DNA of 64,000 nucleotides from Pseudarthrobacter sp. PS3-L1 (GTDB lineage: Bacteria; Actinomycetota; Actinomycetes; Actinomycetales; Micrococcaceae), in contig NZ_JASISU010000002.1 of the NCBI RefSeq assembly GCF_030063285.1, forward strand, positions 1 to 64,000, written 5' to 3'. A program made the position numbers and the translations under genes. Below the pieces are notes generated by a model that was not told where the DNA came from, ran no database searches, and worked only from the letters and a program-made list of their open reading frames with translations. Within the stretch, counting starts at the first letter, position 1; the number at the start of each line of letters is the position of its first letter. This document shows positions 14,361-23,648 of the stretch, piece after piece.

Positions 14361-14747
14361 ACAGTTCCCATTTTACCCTGGTTGCCCCCAGTTTGCCCCT
14401 GAACCCCTGTGTGGCCTTGTGTTTGCTGGGTTTTCGCCAGAACCCGGCGTATCGGTCAACCCATCCACACAGCCCGAAACAGGCTGCAGCTGCGGCAATG
14501 TCCGTGGAGCACCCCGTAGGCTCGGCGTGTGAGTGATTTCACGTTCCAGCGGGCCTGTCCGAACAGTGCCCGGCCTTAGAATTATTTCAGGACGTAGATG
14601 TTCTTCCGCCGGATCTGCGTTATGTAGCCGGCGGTATTTCTTTGCGCATCCCCGGTTGCCGGAACCGCACTCCGGCAATCCTGTGGCCCGAGCGGGCCGC
14701 CAACCGCGTACGACGACGTACGCGGCTGCACCAAGGAAGGTAGTTCT
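14361..14747 (+). promoter_or_regulatory. gapB upstream region with a perfect 5'-leader hairpin
   Basis: No convincing gene in this 390-base stretch. CCGCGTACG (14704-14712) and CGTACGCGG (14717-14725) form a perfect 9-base inverted repeat with a 4-base loop, ending 22 bases before the GTG. A good ribosome-binding site AAGGAAGG lies at 14733-14740. The palindrome could be an operator or a structured mRNA leader. Nothing decides which. It may also hold the right attachment site, but no repeat partner is visible. Confidence 0.5.
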
Positions 14748-16229
14748 GTGAGCCACACGTCAGATTCTTGTCTTGATACCTGGATGGGCCGGGAGGCCCT
14801 GGCTGAGGCCATGATTCCCGTTATTGGCCGCCTGTACCGCGAGAATAACGTGGTCACCAGCATTCATGGCCGCAGCCTGATCAACAAGTCCACGATGAAC
14901 ATTCTCAAGGCACACCGCTTTGCGCGGCGGATGAATCGGGAAGAGCTCCGACTCGAAGACACGGCACCCCTGCTTGATACGCTGGCCCGCCTTGACCTTG
15001 GCGCAGCGGCGATCGACGTGGCCCGGCTGACACACAAGTTCAAGGCTGAAGGCGGCGACACGACACTGGAGCAGTTCCTGCGGACTGAGCTCGCCGACGT
15101 CGTGGGGAAGCGTGGCGCTGACGACCGCACCAGCACCGACGTCGTGCTGTACGGTTTTGGCCGAATTGGCAGGCTCCTTGCACGTCTCCTGATTGAAAAA
15201 GCGGGCGGCGGCCATGGGCTGCGCCTGCGCGCGATAGTGGTGCGTCGTGGCTCTGACAACGACCTCGCGAAGCGGGCCAGCCTGCTGCGTCGCGACTCTG
15301 TGCACGGTTCATTCGAGGGCACCATCAGGGTTGATGAAGACGCAAACACCATCACTGCCAATGGTGTCCAGGTGCAGGTCATCTACTCCAACGACCCTGC
15401 TGCCATCGACTACACCGAGTTTGGCATCCGCGACGCGCTGGTGGTCGACAACACCGGACGGTGGCGCGACGAAGAGGGCCTGTCCCAGCACCTGCTGAGC
15501 AGGGGAGTGGCACGTGTCCTCCTGACAGCTCCGGGCAAGGGAAACCTGAAGAACATTGTGCATGGCATCAACCATGGATCCATCGAAGACACTGACCTGA
15601 TCGTCACTGCTGCATCGTGCACCACCAACGCGATCACGCCAGTTCTGAAGGCACTCAATGACAAATACGGCATCATCCATGGCCACGTGGAAACCGTGCA
15701 CTCCTTCACCAATGACCAGAACCTGATCGACAACTTCCACAAGGGCGACAGGCGCGGTCGGTCAGCGGCACTGAACATGGTGATCACGGAAACGGGCGCC
15801 GCCAAGGCTGTCGCCAAGGCGTTGCCAGAGCTCCTCGGCAAGCTCACGGGAAGCTCGATCCGCGTACCCACCCCTGATGTTTCCCTGGCCATCCTCAACC
15901 TCAGCCTGGAGAAGGGGACCACCAAGGACGAGGTCAACAACTACCTCCGGGAGATGTCGCTGCATTCCGACCTTCGCAAGCAGATCGATTACATCGATTC
16001 ACCCGAAGTGGTATCAACGGACTTTGTCGGTTCGCGCCGCGCCGGCATTGTGGATGGCCTGGCTACGGTCTCAACAGACAAAAACCTGGTTCTCTACGTC
16101 TGGTACGACAACGAATTCGGCTACAGCTGCCAGGTTGTTCGGGTCATGGAAGAGATGTCCGGTGTCAACCCGCCGTCGTTCCCTGCAAAGGAACCTGCGG
16201 TGTCCCTGGCTGCCATCGCCACCTCCTGA
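14748..16229 (+). CDS. gapB: Glyceraldehyde-3-phosphate dehydrogenase, long GapB type
   Basis: A 493-residue GAPDH, about 150 residues longer than the glycolytic enzyme. Residues 1-125 are an extra helical N-terminal domain, as in the actinobacterial GapB type (480 residues in Corynebacterium glutamicum). Then come the Rossmann motif VVLYGFGRIGRLLA (136 on), the active-site AASCTTNAITP with Cys291, and WYDNEFGYSCQV. It interconverts glyceraldehyde-3-phosphate and 1,3-bisphosphoglycerate; GapB types are linked to gluconeogenesis. GTG start at 14748, ribosome-binding site 7 bases upstream. Confidence 0.92.
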   Translation: MSHTSDSCLDTWMGREALAEAMIPVIGRLYRENNVVTSIHGRSLINKSTMNILKAHRFARRMNREELRLEDTAPLLDTLARLDLGAAAIDVARLTHKFKAEGGDTTLEQFLRTELADVVGKRGADDRTSTDVVLYGFGRIGRLLARLLIEKAGGGHGLRLRAIVVRRGSDNDLAKRASLLRRDSVHGSFEGTIRVDEDANTITANGVQVQVIYSNDPAAIDYTEFGIRDALVVDNTGRWRDEEGLSQHLLSRGVARVLLTAPGKGNLKNIVHGINHGSIEDTDLIVTAASCTTNAITPVLKALNDKYGIIHGHVETVHSFTNDQNLIDNFHKGDRRGRSAALNMVITETGAAKAVAKALPELLGKLTGSSIRVPTPDVSLAILNLSLEKGTTKDEVNNYLREMSLHSDLRKQIDYIDSPEVVSTDFVGSRRAGIVDGLATVSTDKNLVLYVWYDNEFGYSCQVVRVMEEMSGVNPPSFPAKEPAVSLAAIATS

Positions 16230-16299
16230 CGACAGGCCCTCCAGCGTTTCCCCAGCTGATCCGCTGGAATCATCCGGCCAGAGGGGCCACACTGGGAGG

Positions 16300-16509
16300 A
16301 TGGAAGCCAAAAAGAGCGTTGAACACGACACCACCCTTGAGCATGCCCTGGATGTTGCCACGGCCAACCACAAAGAAGCCACGCGCCTGCTTGAGGACGC
16401 AAAAAAAGCCCATGCCCAGGGTGACGTCACCGATGAGCGCGTTGCCCAGCTTGAGAGCCTGCTGGCGGTAGCCCATGAGGATCTCCGGAGGGTAGTCAAA
16501 GAGCAGTAG
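16300..16509 (+). CDS. Small coiled-coil hypothetical protein
   Basis: A 69-residue frame MEAKKSVEHDTTLEHALDVA and on, almost entirely helical with heptad character (EATRLLEDAKKAHAQ, VAQLESLLAVAHEDLRRVV). GGGAGG directly abuts the ATG (16294-16299), which is too close for an ordinary ribosome-binding site, so either the start or the gene itself is uncertain. The amino-acid composition is like a real small protein rather than random GC-rich frame. No family recognised. Confidence 0.5.
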   Translation: MEAKKSVEHDTTLEHALDVATANHKEATRLLEDAKKAHAQGDVTDERVAQLESLLAVAHEDLRRVVKEQ

Positions 16510-16516
16510 GCCATGC

Positions 16517-16572
16517 CCCTGGCTGGCACTTGTCCTCCACACTGTGGATCACGGGATGAGGACCAGCCAGGG
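16517..16572. terminator. Large imperfect hairpin after the small coiled-coil gene
   Basis: CCCTGGCT (16517-16524) with AGCCAGGG (16565-16572), and GTCCTC (16532-16537) with GAGGAC (16558-16563), make a two-part stem. There is no T-run, so a terminator role is only possible. Confidence 0.4.
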
Positions 16573-16619
16573 AACTAGTCTGGGGCAATGCAGCAGCATG
16601 GTCCCCGGGGCAGTTCCCG

Positions 16620-17420
16620 ATGAGCCTGGAGTGGAGCGGGTACCGCAGTGCCCGGCGTCGTTCCCGGCAGGCGTGGGTCCTTGTGACCGCCGGAGCGTTA
16701 GCCGTGGTGGTGGGGATTGGTTGGTTCTTCACGGTTGGGCAGTTCCTGATTTTTTCGCCGTCCATGAGTGGTCCGAGCGAGGTGGCGGTGCTGGACAGCG
16801 GATGGATGGGGCCCGTGCGGCAGCCTCACCAGGTGCCGCGGGAACGCGCTTCAGTGGTGCTTGAACTACTGGCTGTGAAGGAACGGGCCAGCAGCGACGG
16901 ATATGACCGCGACCACTTCGGGCAGGCGTGGGCGGATGTAGACCGCAATGGCTGCGATACCCGCAACGATATTCTGCGCAGGGATCTTGCGGCGCCAGTC
17001 TTCGCTCCCCAGTCCCGCTGCACCGTTGTCTCGGGTGCTTTCCGCGAACCTTACACCGGGGCGAACGTTGAGTTCACCAGGGGCGCCGAGAGCAGCAAAG
17101 TGGTCCAGATCGACCACGTTGTGGCACTCGGTGATGCGTGGCAGAAGGGTGCCCAGGAGATGACACTGCAACAGCGCCAGTCCCTGGCGAACGACCCCCT
17201 GAACCTGATTGCCGCCGACGGCACTGCCAACCAGGACAAGGGTGCCGGTGACGCGTCACAGTGGCTACCACCAAACAGAACCCTTCGGTGTCATTATGTG
17301 GCACGGCAGATTTCGGTCAAAACGGCTTACGGACTGTGGGTGACGCAAGCGGAGCGCAACGCCATGCGCGATGTCCTGGGGCGCTGTCCAGAGCAGCAGA
17401 CCATCAGGCCCGAAAAATGA
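16620..17420 (+). CDS. Membrane-anchored HNH / DUF1524-type nuclease
   Basis: A 266-residue protein. Residues 20-45 (WVLVTAGALAVVVGIGWFF) are one N-terminal transmembrane segment, so the rest is probably outside the cell. The C-terminal half has QIDHVVALGDAWQKGA followed by NDPLNLIAADGTANQDKGAG and WLPPN, the DUF1524/HNH nuclease pattern in which the DH pair and the downstream Asn bind the metal. Such proteins are common exported nucleases of actinobacteria, perhaps for DNA scavenging. Single gene, strand opposite to def. Confidence 0.8.
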   Translation: MSLEWSGYRSARRRSRQAWVLVTAGALAVVVGIGWFFTVGQFLIFSPSMSGPSEVAVLDSGWMGPVRQPHQVPRERASVVLELLAVKERASSDGYDRDHFGQAWADVDRNGCDTRNDILRRDLAAPVFAPQSRCTVVSGAFREPYTGANVEFTRGAESSKVVQIDHVVALGDAWQKGAQEMTLQQRQSLANDPLNLIAADGTANQDKGAGDASQWLPPNRTLRCHYVARQISVKTAYGLWVTQAERNAMRDVLGRCPEQQTIRPEK

Positions 17421-17441
17421 CGGAACGGGGAGTACCCAGGT

Positions 17442-18014
17442 TCAGTGTCCGAAGGGATCCGGATCAACACCCGGCATCCACGTGAGCCCCGGAACGCCCC
17501 AGCCGCTGCGCTTTGCAAGCTTCATGGCCTTTCGTGAGTAGCGATCCATGAGGCGGTTCACGTAGAGCTTGCCGTCAAGGTGGTCGAACTCATGCTGGAT
17601 CACTCGCGCAAACCAGTCAGTTGCTTCAAATTCGAGTGGATTTCCATCGCCGTCAAAGCCCTGCACCCGGGCCCATTCGGCACGTTTGAGGGGAAACTGC
17701 CCGCCCGGAAAACTCAGGCATCCTTCTTCTTCCTCCTCGGGATCCGGCAGCGCGCCGGAAACCTTCGAGAGGGTCAGGACCGGATTGACGACGGCGGCTA
17801 CGTCCGGGGCTCCGTCGTTATTGGCGTAGCGGTACACAAAGAGTCGTTTGCCCACACCTACCTGCGGAGCCGCAAGGCCTACTCCGTTGGCTGCTTCATT
17901 GGTTTCGAACATGTCCGCAATCAGCGTTCGCAGTTCGTCGTCAAAGACCTCAACTTCAGTGGCCCGCCGGTGCAGGACCGGCTCGCCCCAGATAGTGATC
18001 GGCAGAACTGTCAT
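17442..18014 (-). CDS. def: Peptide deformylase
   Basis: A 190-residue metalloenzyme that removes the formyl group from the first methionine of new proteins. The three family motifs are complete: GVGLAAPQVG (44-53), EGCLSFPG (97-104) and HEFDH (141-145) with Cys, two His as metal ligands and the catalytic Glu. An acidic EEEEE run just before motif 2 is a small oddity. Start MTVLPITIWGEP at 18014; the frame to 18206 runs into the tRNA. It ends a few bases after the convergent HNH-like gene. Confidence 0.95.
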   Translation of the reverse strand: MTVLPITIWGEPVLHRRATEVEVFDDELRTLIADMFETNEAANGVGLAAPQVGVGKRLFVYRYANNDGAPDVAAVVNPVLTLSKVSGALPDPEEEEEGCLSFPGGQFPLKRAEWARVQGFDGDGNPLEFEATDWFARVIQHEFDHLDGKLYVNRLMDRYSRKAMKLAKRSGWGVPGLTWMPGVDPDPFGH

Positions 18015-18103
18015 GGGGGATCCTTCCGGAGTGCCGTGCGGTGTTCGCCGCTGGAATGCCCAGGTGCTGGGCGGCGGTTCACTGCTGGGGGTATATGGGA
18101 ACA

Positions 18104-18160
18104 ACAAAGGCTGTACCGGATCTCCGGTACAGCCTTTGTCTGAACAGGATAATCTGTTCA
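18104..18160 (-). terminator. Two tandem hairpins downstream of tRNA-His
   Basis: A 17-base perfect inverted repeat (18104-18120 with 18123-18139, only 2 loop bases) contains CTGTACCGGA and TCCGGTACAG. A second hairpin TGAACAG / CTGTTCA lies at 18141-18147 and 18154-18160, nearer the tRNA. Reading leftward, the tRNA-His is followed by both, then TTGTTG. They probably terminate the tRNA and insulate def. Confidence 0.7.
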
Positions 18161-18164
18161 AGCG

Positions 18165-18238
18165 GGTGAGCGACGGGGGTTGAACCCGCGACCTCCTGGA
18201 CCACAACCAGGCGCTCTGCCAACTGAGCTACGCCCACC
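18165..18238 (-). tRNA. tRNA-His (anticodon GTG)
   Basis: Reads on the reverse strand with acceptor stem GTGGGCG / CGCTCAC, D arm GTAGCTCAGTTGGCAGAGC, anticodon loop TTGTGGT (anticodon GTG) and T arm CGGGTTCAACCCCCG. An extra 5' G (18238) can pair with C73, the histidine identity feature. CCA is not encoded. Confidence 0.97.
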
Positions 18239-18388
18239 ATGTACCAAGCTGGACTTCCGCAGTGCGGCTATCCGTGAAGGCAACGTCAAATAGCTTACCC
18301 GCTGTTTCTGCCTACTGCGTCCACTTTTGGCGAATTTCGGAAAATTCCTCATTAATTGTGGCGCAGATTACAGTACTCCAGCATCGGC

Positions 18389-19015
18389 TCAGGGTTCAGT
18401 GACCTGATTTTGTGGTGCTGAGATGGCCCGGGCAATCTTTTGGGCTGTGGCGGAGTCTGGTCCGGGCGCCGGCACAAAAACAGCTTCACGGTAGTAGCGA
18501 AGCTCCTGGATGGAGTCCTGGATGTCGCCCAGGGCGCGGTGCCCACCGTTCTTGGCGGGCGACTGGAAGTAGGCGCGGGCAAACCACCGGCGGGAGAGTT
18601 CCTTGATGGTGCTTACATCGATGATCCGGTAGTGCAGGTGTTCCACAATGGAGGGCATGTCGCGGGCCAGGAACACCCTGTCGGTTCCCACGGAGTTACC
18701 TGCCAGCGGTGCCTTCCTGGGTTCTGGCACCCACTCCTTGATGTACGCCATGACAAGCTCTTCCGCTTCTGCCATGGTTTTGCCTTCTGGCAGTTCCTTG
18801 AGCAGGCCTGACGTGGTGTGCATGGTCCGGACGAAGTCTCCCATGTTGGCCAGGGACACCTCGTCCGGTTTGATGACGACATCCACGCCGTCGCCCAGAA
18901 TATTGAGTTCGGAGTCCGTCACCAGCGCCGCCACCTCGATGAGGGCGTCGTTGACGGTGTCCAGTCCAGTCATTTCGCAGTCAATCCAGACGATGCGTTC
19001 ATTTGTAATAGGCAC
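18389..19015 (-). CDS. orn: Oligoribonuclease
   Basis: A 208-residue DEDDh 3'-5' exoribonuclease that degrades dinucleotides and short RNA to mononucleotides. Exonuclease motifs: VWIDCEMTGLD (DxE), IDVSTIKELSRRW, and HRALGDIQDSIQEL with the catalytic His and Asp. The GTG at 19015 (VPITNERIVW) is the likely start, matching the compact family N-terminus; the upstream extension to 19057 reads through non-family sequence. It diverges from the first MptB-like gene. Confidence 0.93.
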   Translation of the reverse strand: MPITNERIVWIDCEMTGLDTVNDALIEVAALVTDSELNILGDGVDVVIKPDEVSLANMGDFVRTMHTTSGLLKELPEGKTMAEAEELVMAYIKEWVPEPRKAPLAGNSVGTDRVFLARDMPSIVEHLHYRIIDVSTIKELSRRWFARAYFQSPAKNGGHRALGDIQDSIQELRYYREAVFVPAPGPDSATAQKIARAISAPQNQVTEP

Positions 19016-19172
19016 CCGCCAAGCGTACCGGCAGAGTGGGTCCGTGCCACGGAACACAAGGTGCTGATCTGAGGGGGCAAGGGGGCGGCTGATATCATGG
19101 GCTGGTCGTCAACATGCCCTTTGCTGCGGTTCCGACGCCGTTTCGACTACGTACCAAAGGACTCCCATCATC

Positions 19173-20801
19173 ATGAAGGCACGCGGTTCTGGAACGGTGG
19201 CATTGGCCGCGGACCGGATCAGGCGTGCGTTCTCACCCAGGGCAATCCCCGTGTCCGTGGAGAATGCTGCGGCAAGTAGTGCCGCCAGTCCCGCCCCGGA
19301 CAACTCTGCTAGCGCTCCTGCGAGAGCCCACGTGGCCATCATCCAGGGATTCGTTGGATCCTTCATGATGCTGGTGGGTTCCATCGGCGCTGGCTGGATT
19401 GCTAACGGATCACCCATGATCCGGCACTGGCTGGTGATCACGCTGCGCACTGACGGCTGGGGCGTCACCATGTCCACGGTGTTGTTGACAGTGGGCGCAA
19501 TGCTCCTGACGCGCTCCTGGTTGAGGCTGGGACAGCGGCTCAGGACCTGGGGCCCAGGGGCGTTGAAATCAGTGACCATTGCCGTGGCCGCGTGGTCGGC
19601 TCCCATGGTCTTCGCCGTCCCCATCTACTCCCGCGACGTGTACGCCTATACCGGGCAGGGCCGCCTTGTCCTGGAGGGCCAGGATCCCTACACCACGGGC
19701 ATCAGTTCGCTGAGTAACTGGTTTGCCCTGGGTGCGGACCCTGCGTGGGCAGAGAACAAGACGCCCTACGGTCCCTACTTCCTCTGGCTTGCCAGGGGAG
19801 TGGTCTCGATTACCGGAGCACAGCCCGACTGGTCAGTGCTCCTGTTCCGGCTCTTGGCTGGTGTGGGTGTCCTGTTGTGTGTGATCTATGTTCCCAAGCT
19901 TGCAGAGCTGCACGGGATCAGCGGTGCGCGCGCCCTGTGGATTGCGGTAGCCAACCCACTGTTCCTGATCAGTTTTGTGGCCAGCGCCCACAACGACGCC
20001 CTTATGGTTGGACTCGCTGTAGTTGGCGTGTACTTTGCTGCCACGGGCAAGCACGTAGCTGGCATTCTTCTCGTCACGGCCTCGATCGGGATCAAGCCCA
20101 TCACGGTGATCCTGCTGCCGTTCCTGGGTCTCATGTGGGCTGGCCCGGGGTCCTCGCTGGTCCGCAAGTTCCTGTATTGGGGTGCCACAGCGGGCCTGAG
20201 CTTCGGCGTACTCCTGCTCAGTGGAATTCCCTACGGACTGGGGTTGGGCTGGACGTGGGCCATCCTTGATCCCACGCCTGGCTACACCGGCTACTCGCCG
20301 TCAGGCCTCATTGGGCAGCAGATCGAAGTATTCACAAACGCGTTGGGCCTTCCCGGCTCGGACATCGCTACGTTGTTCCGGACAGCCCTGAAGTGGCTCA
20401 GTATCGTTGCGGTGCTGACCCTGATGTTCCGGGGGAGTTCCTCGCTGCTGGTCCGACGGCTGGCGTTGGCTTTCGGAGCCGTCGTGATGCTGGCGCCCAT
20501 CATTCAGCCCTGGTACGTTCTCTGGTTCATTCCGTTCCTGGCCGTCACGGGAATCCGCAATGACTGGCAAATCAAGATCCTCTACGTGGTCATTACGTTC
20601 TTTGTTGTCTTCGGGGCCCAGGACCAGCTCTCAGTGTGGTCCTTTGTGGAACTCAATGTCCCGGCGTCGTCCCTTGCCTCCATCATCACGCTGGCGTTCA
20701 CGATCTATTTGCTGGTCCTTGACCCACACACCCGGAAACTGCTGATAGAGGGCAAACCCAGCGAGTGGCTGCGCAGCAGCCGCCAGCGTATCTCCCCCTA
20801 A
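19173..20801 (+). CDS. MptB-like polyprenol-phosphate-mannose alpha-mannosyltransferase (copy 1)
   Basis: A 542-residue integral membrane glycosyltransferase of the GT-C type, with about 12 hydrophobic segments. The first extracellular loop contains YSRDVYAYTGQGRLVLEG and QDPYTTGISS, the MptA/MptB signature in which the Asp is the catalytic residue. Related enzymes extend the alpha-1,6 mannan backbone of lipomannan with polyprenyl-phosphate mannose outside the membrane. The N-terminal 60 residues are Ala/Ser-rich and cytoplasmic. A second copy is at 23649; two GT87 genes lie between. The activity is inferred from family. Confidence 0.85.
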   Translation: MKARGSGTVALAADRIRRAFSPRAIPVSVENAAASSAASPAPDNSASAPARAHVAIIQGFVGSFMMLVGSIGAGWIANGSPMIRHWLVITLRTDGWGVTMSTVLLTVGAMLLTRSWLRLGQRLRTWGPGALKSVTIAVAAWSAPMVFAVPIYSRDVYAYTGQGRLVLEGQDPYTTGISSLSNWFALGADPAWAENKTPYGPYFLWLARGVVSITGAQPDWSVLLFRLLAGVGVLLCVIYVPKLAELHGISGARALWIAVANPLFLISFVASAHNDALMVGLAVVGVYFAATGKHVAGILLVTASIGIKPITVILLPFLGLMWAGPGSSLVRKFLYWGATAGLSFGVLLLSGIPYGLGLGWTWAILDPTPGYTGYSPSGLIGQQIEVFTNALGLPGSDIATLFRTALKWLSIVAVLTLMFRGSSSLLVRRLALAFGAVVMLAPIIQPWYVLWFIPFLAVTGIRNDWQIKILYVVITFFVVFGAQDQLSVWSFVELNVPASSLASIITLAFTIYLLVLDPHTRKLLIEGKPSEWLRSSRQRISP

Positions 20802-20812
20802 GGACTTGGCTC

Positions 20813-22144
20813 CTACCCCGCTGGCTGGACGGTCCGGGATGCCCGGCGGCCCAGTTCAACAGTGCGCTTGACGGACCACCAGAGCAGGACCACCAGGAGG
20901 ACATTGCGTGCGGTGAGGACCGCCGCCATGATGGGGTTCGCGTGGATCAGGGGAGTGTAGAACAGGGGATAGATGATGAAGGTTGTCACGGCGATGCCCA
21001 TGAGAAGTGCAGCGGGGACCTTCCAACGCTGCCAATCATGCGTGAGCCCCGCGATAACCACCGGGGCCAGCCAGATGATGAACTGCGGGGACCCCACCTT
21101 GTTGAACACCACAAAGGAAGTGGTCATCAGCAACGCGCCCTCGAGGAAGAGCTCCTCGCGTTCAGCACCCTTGCGCAGCGCCCACACCAGCAGGGCAGCA
21201 CCGCCTGCAGCGGCCAGCACCAGCAGCGGCTGCATCAGCAAAGCTGCCACTGAGGCACCTGGTCCGTAGACCTCGGTGGAGTTGATGGCGAGGTTGTCAG
21301 CGATTTCGGAGCCGCCGACGTTGAAGACGCTCAGCCAGACCCACGGGGTCGAAAACGTGGCTTCAAGCTGCATGCCCCGCTCTCCCTGGTTGGTCAGGAA
21401 GTCCAGGATGTGCGGCAAGCCGCCACTGAGCCACGTTCCCGCGGCCACCACAGCAGTGACTGCAGCGCCAGCAAGGACCATCTGGACACGTTTGCGGCTC
21501 GCAATGACGATGGGCACCAGGACTGCGGCCGGCCAGACCTTGATCCAGGTGGCAATGCTGAGCAGTGTAGCCGCCATGACGGGCCGTTCCGCGGCCAGAA
21601 TCACAGCGATCAGAACGATAGGGCCCGTGATTCCCTCGACCCGGGCAAAACTCAGGTAGCCCATAAAGACCGTGAAGAATAGCCAAAACCATGCAGGGGC
21701 TATGCCGCTGGCACGGCGTTTCCCGCGTGTCAGGACCAGCAGGCCGGCCGCGTTCAGTGCTGTGATAAGCAGCGTCCAGACCAGCAGGTAGAGCTCCGGG
21801 CCCGCAATGTTGGCAGCAAAAATCGGAATCTGCGCCAGCACGGGATAGACCCATGGGCTGATCTTGCCATCAAGGTCCGCCGGGTTGTAGCCCTCTATGG
21901 CCCACTGACGGTACTGCTCGGTATCGGAAAAGGTATCGCCGTTGAGGAAGAAGCTAGCCATCCAAGCCATGAAGTACAGGTGTACGGCGGCAAAACCCCA
22001 CCAAACGCTGGTGGGGCGTGCAAACCATGCGATCACGGCGGGCGGCAGGACTGTGGAACGGATGCGTTCCAGGCGGTCGAAGAAGCGCGCGGAAATCTTA
22101 GTTCTCCTTGCCAGCGCCGTGCAGGGCAGGCTGCTTGCGGCCAA
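20813..22144 (-). CDS. GT87 family membrane mannosyltransferase (copy 1)
   Basis: A 443-residue multi-spanning GT-C protein of the DUF2029/GT87 family, to which the mycobacterial mannosyltransferase PimE belongs. The first periplasmic loop has NGDTFSDTEQYRQWAIEGYN, where the acidic residues are the likely catalytic site; also SPWVYPVLAQIP and VFNKVGSPQFIIWLAPV. About 40% or more residues match the neighbour at 22098 by eye (VEGITGPIVLIA / VDGLTAPLVLIA). The start at 22144 overlaps that gene by 47 bases, and a later start is possible. Confidence 0.82.
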   Translation of the reverse strand: MAASSLPCTALARRTKISARFFDRLERIRSTVLPPAVIAWFARPTSVWWGFAAVHLYFMAWMASFFLNGDTFSDTEQYRQWAIEGYNPADLDGKISPWVYPVLAQIPIFAANIAGPELYLLVWTLLITALNAAGLLVLTRGKRRASGIAPAWFWLFFTVFMGYLSFARVEGITGPIVLIAVILAAERPVMAATLLSIATWIKVWPAAVLVPIVIASRKRVQMVLAGAAVTAVVAAGTWLSGGLPHILDFLTNQGERGMQLEATFSTPWVWLSVFNVGGSEIADNLAINSTEVYGPGASVAALLMQPLLVLAAAGGAALLVWALRKGAEREELFLEGALLMTTSFVVFNKVGSPQFIIWLAPVVIAGLTHDWQRWKVPAALLMGIAVTTFIIYPLFYTPLIHANPIMAAVLTARNVLLVVLLWWSVKRTVELGRRASRTVQPAG

Positions 22145-23471
22145 TCAGGAAGAGGCGGCGCACTGACCAGCAGAAGAGCACTATCAACAGCACGTTGCGC
22201 GCAGTCAGAACCAACGCCATGACCGGGTTGTTATGGCTCAGGGCATCGTAAAAGAGTGGGTAGATGCAGAACGTCAGGAGGGCGATGCCGATCAGCATGG
22301 TGGCCGGGACACGCCAGTCGCGGAACGAATGGGCTAATCCGACAGCTACGGCTGGAGCAAGCCACACCATGAACTGCGGTGAGCCGACCTTGTTGAAAAC
22401 CACAAACGCCGTGGCAAGACTGAGCGCGCCAGCCAGCAGGAGTTCTGTCCGGTCGACGCCGCCGGCAGAGTTTCCGTTGTGCAAAGCCCAGAAAATAAGG
22501 CCGGCAACCAGCAGTGCCGCAATGATCAGGAGGGGCTGCATGAGGACTGCCATGGCCGCCGTGCCAGGACCATCAACCTGCATGGAGTTGATGTCAGTGT
22601 TCATGTACATCCGTGAGTCGCCGGCCTGCAGGACAGAAAGCCAGAGCCACGGCGTGGTAAAGGTGGCCTCGAGTTGCATTCCGCGGTCACCCTGCTGGGT
22701 GAGGAAATTCAGCAGCTTTGGCAGTGTGCCCAGGGCAGCAGCCAGTCCGACGACGACGGCAGAGACTGCGATCCCTGCGAGGACTACCTGCACCCGATTC
22801 CTGACTACGGCGAAAAGCGCCAGCATGATGGCCGCTGGCCAGACTTTTACCCAGGTGCCGATGGCGAGAAGCACGCTGGCGACGAAAGGACGTTTGACGC
22901 CGTACGCAAGCGCAATCAGAACCAGAGGTGCCGTCAGTCCGTCAACGCGGGCAAATCCGAGCCAACCCATGATGAACACAAACACGAGCCACCACCAGCC
23001 GGCGCTCAACGAGGCCCGGTCGCGACCCCACGAGGTGAGCTTTCCCAGCGCAACAGCATCGAGGATGCTGATCATCAGGACCCAGAGGAAGAAGAAGGGA
23101 CCCGGTCCTGCGACGCCAGCAATGGCCATGGGAATCAGGGCGAGAATGGGGTACACCCAGGGGCTGGGTCCACCTGTCAGCCGGGCATCGTCGAAGCCAG
23201 CGGCTGCCCAGTCACGGTAGATAAAAGTGTCGCTGAACGCCTCGCCCCGAAGCGAAAGAACCAGGGCGAAGATCAGGAATGCGCCGTGGACGCCGAAAAA
23301 CCCCCACATCAGGCCCTTGCGTGTGAGGAGTGCCTGTTCGGTCCGCTCCGGAAGAATCCGACGCCGAAAACGGGCCAGGGCGCTGAAAAATGATTCCGTG
23401 GAAATGGGAGGATCCTTGTCGGTTGAGGTGTCACAGGTTGGCCGGACGTGCAGGCGCGGGGACCGTCCCAT
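22098..23471 (-). CDS. GT87 family membrane mannosyltransferase (copy 2)
   Basis: A 457-residue GT-C membrane protein paralogous to the gene downstream: SLRGEAFSDTFIYRDWAAAG, SPWVYPILALIPMAIAG, GWLGFARVDGLTAPLVLIAL and VFNKVGSPQFMVWLAPAV line up with it. The start is uncertain. I use the ATG at 23471 because the extension to 23579 reads unlike protein; GAGGG before 23579 is the argument for the longer form. The two GT87 genes are an operon with overlapping ends. Mannose transfer to a lipomannan-like glycan is inferred from family and neighbours. Confidence 0.8.
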   Translation of the reverse strand: MGRSPRLHVRPTCDTSTDKDPPISTESFFSALARFRRRILPERTEQALLTRKGLMWGFFGVHGAFLIFALVLSLRGEAFSDTFIYRDWAAAGFDDARLTGGPSPWVYPILALIPMAIAGVAGPGPFFFLWVLMISILDAVALGKLTSWGRDRASLSAGWWWLVFVFIMGWLGFARVDGLTAPLVLIALAYGVKRPFVASVLLAIGTWVKVWPAAIMLALFAVVRNRVQVVLAGIAVSAVVVGLAAALGTLPKLLNFLTQQGDRGMQLEATFTTPWLWLSVLQAGDSRMYMNTDINSMQVDGPGTAAMAVLMQPLLIIAALLVAGLIFWALHNGNSAGGVDRTELLLAGALSLATAFVVFNKVGSPQFMVWLAPAVAVGLAHSFRDWRVPATMLIGIALLTFCIYPLFYDALSHNNPVMALVLTARNVLLIVLFCWSVRRLFLIGRKQPALHGAGKEN

Positions 23472-23648
23472 GGTATCGCAGGCACCATGGCTGGCTATGG
23501 AACCGCACGGTGGTTGATTCCGCTCCAGGCCACGGGCAACTGCTGAGCCCGTGTAAAGTGTCGGTGCTAAGGTATCCATGAGGCCCTCTGGGCGGCTTTA
23601 ACAGCGGATCCACCGCACCCATATCGACATCGGACAGGGCATTCACTC

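Noticed and set aside
14299..14747. Attachment site (attR) near the integrase
   Set aside because: No tRNA and no direct repeat can be identified because the left end of the prophage is outside the window.
16620..17420. GmrSD-type restriction enzyme or toxin for the DUF1524-like gene
   Set aside because: There is no DUF262 domain and no partner gene; the N-terminal membrane segment points to an exported nuclease.
22264..23220. 318-residue rightward frame over the GT87 gene
   Set aside because: It lies wholly antisense to a protein with clear transmembrane and GT87 features, and its Ser/Arg/Thr-rich composition is that of a GC-rich shadow frame.
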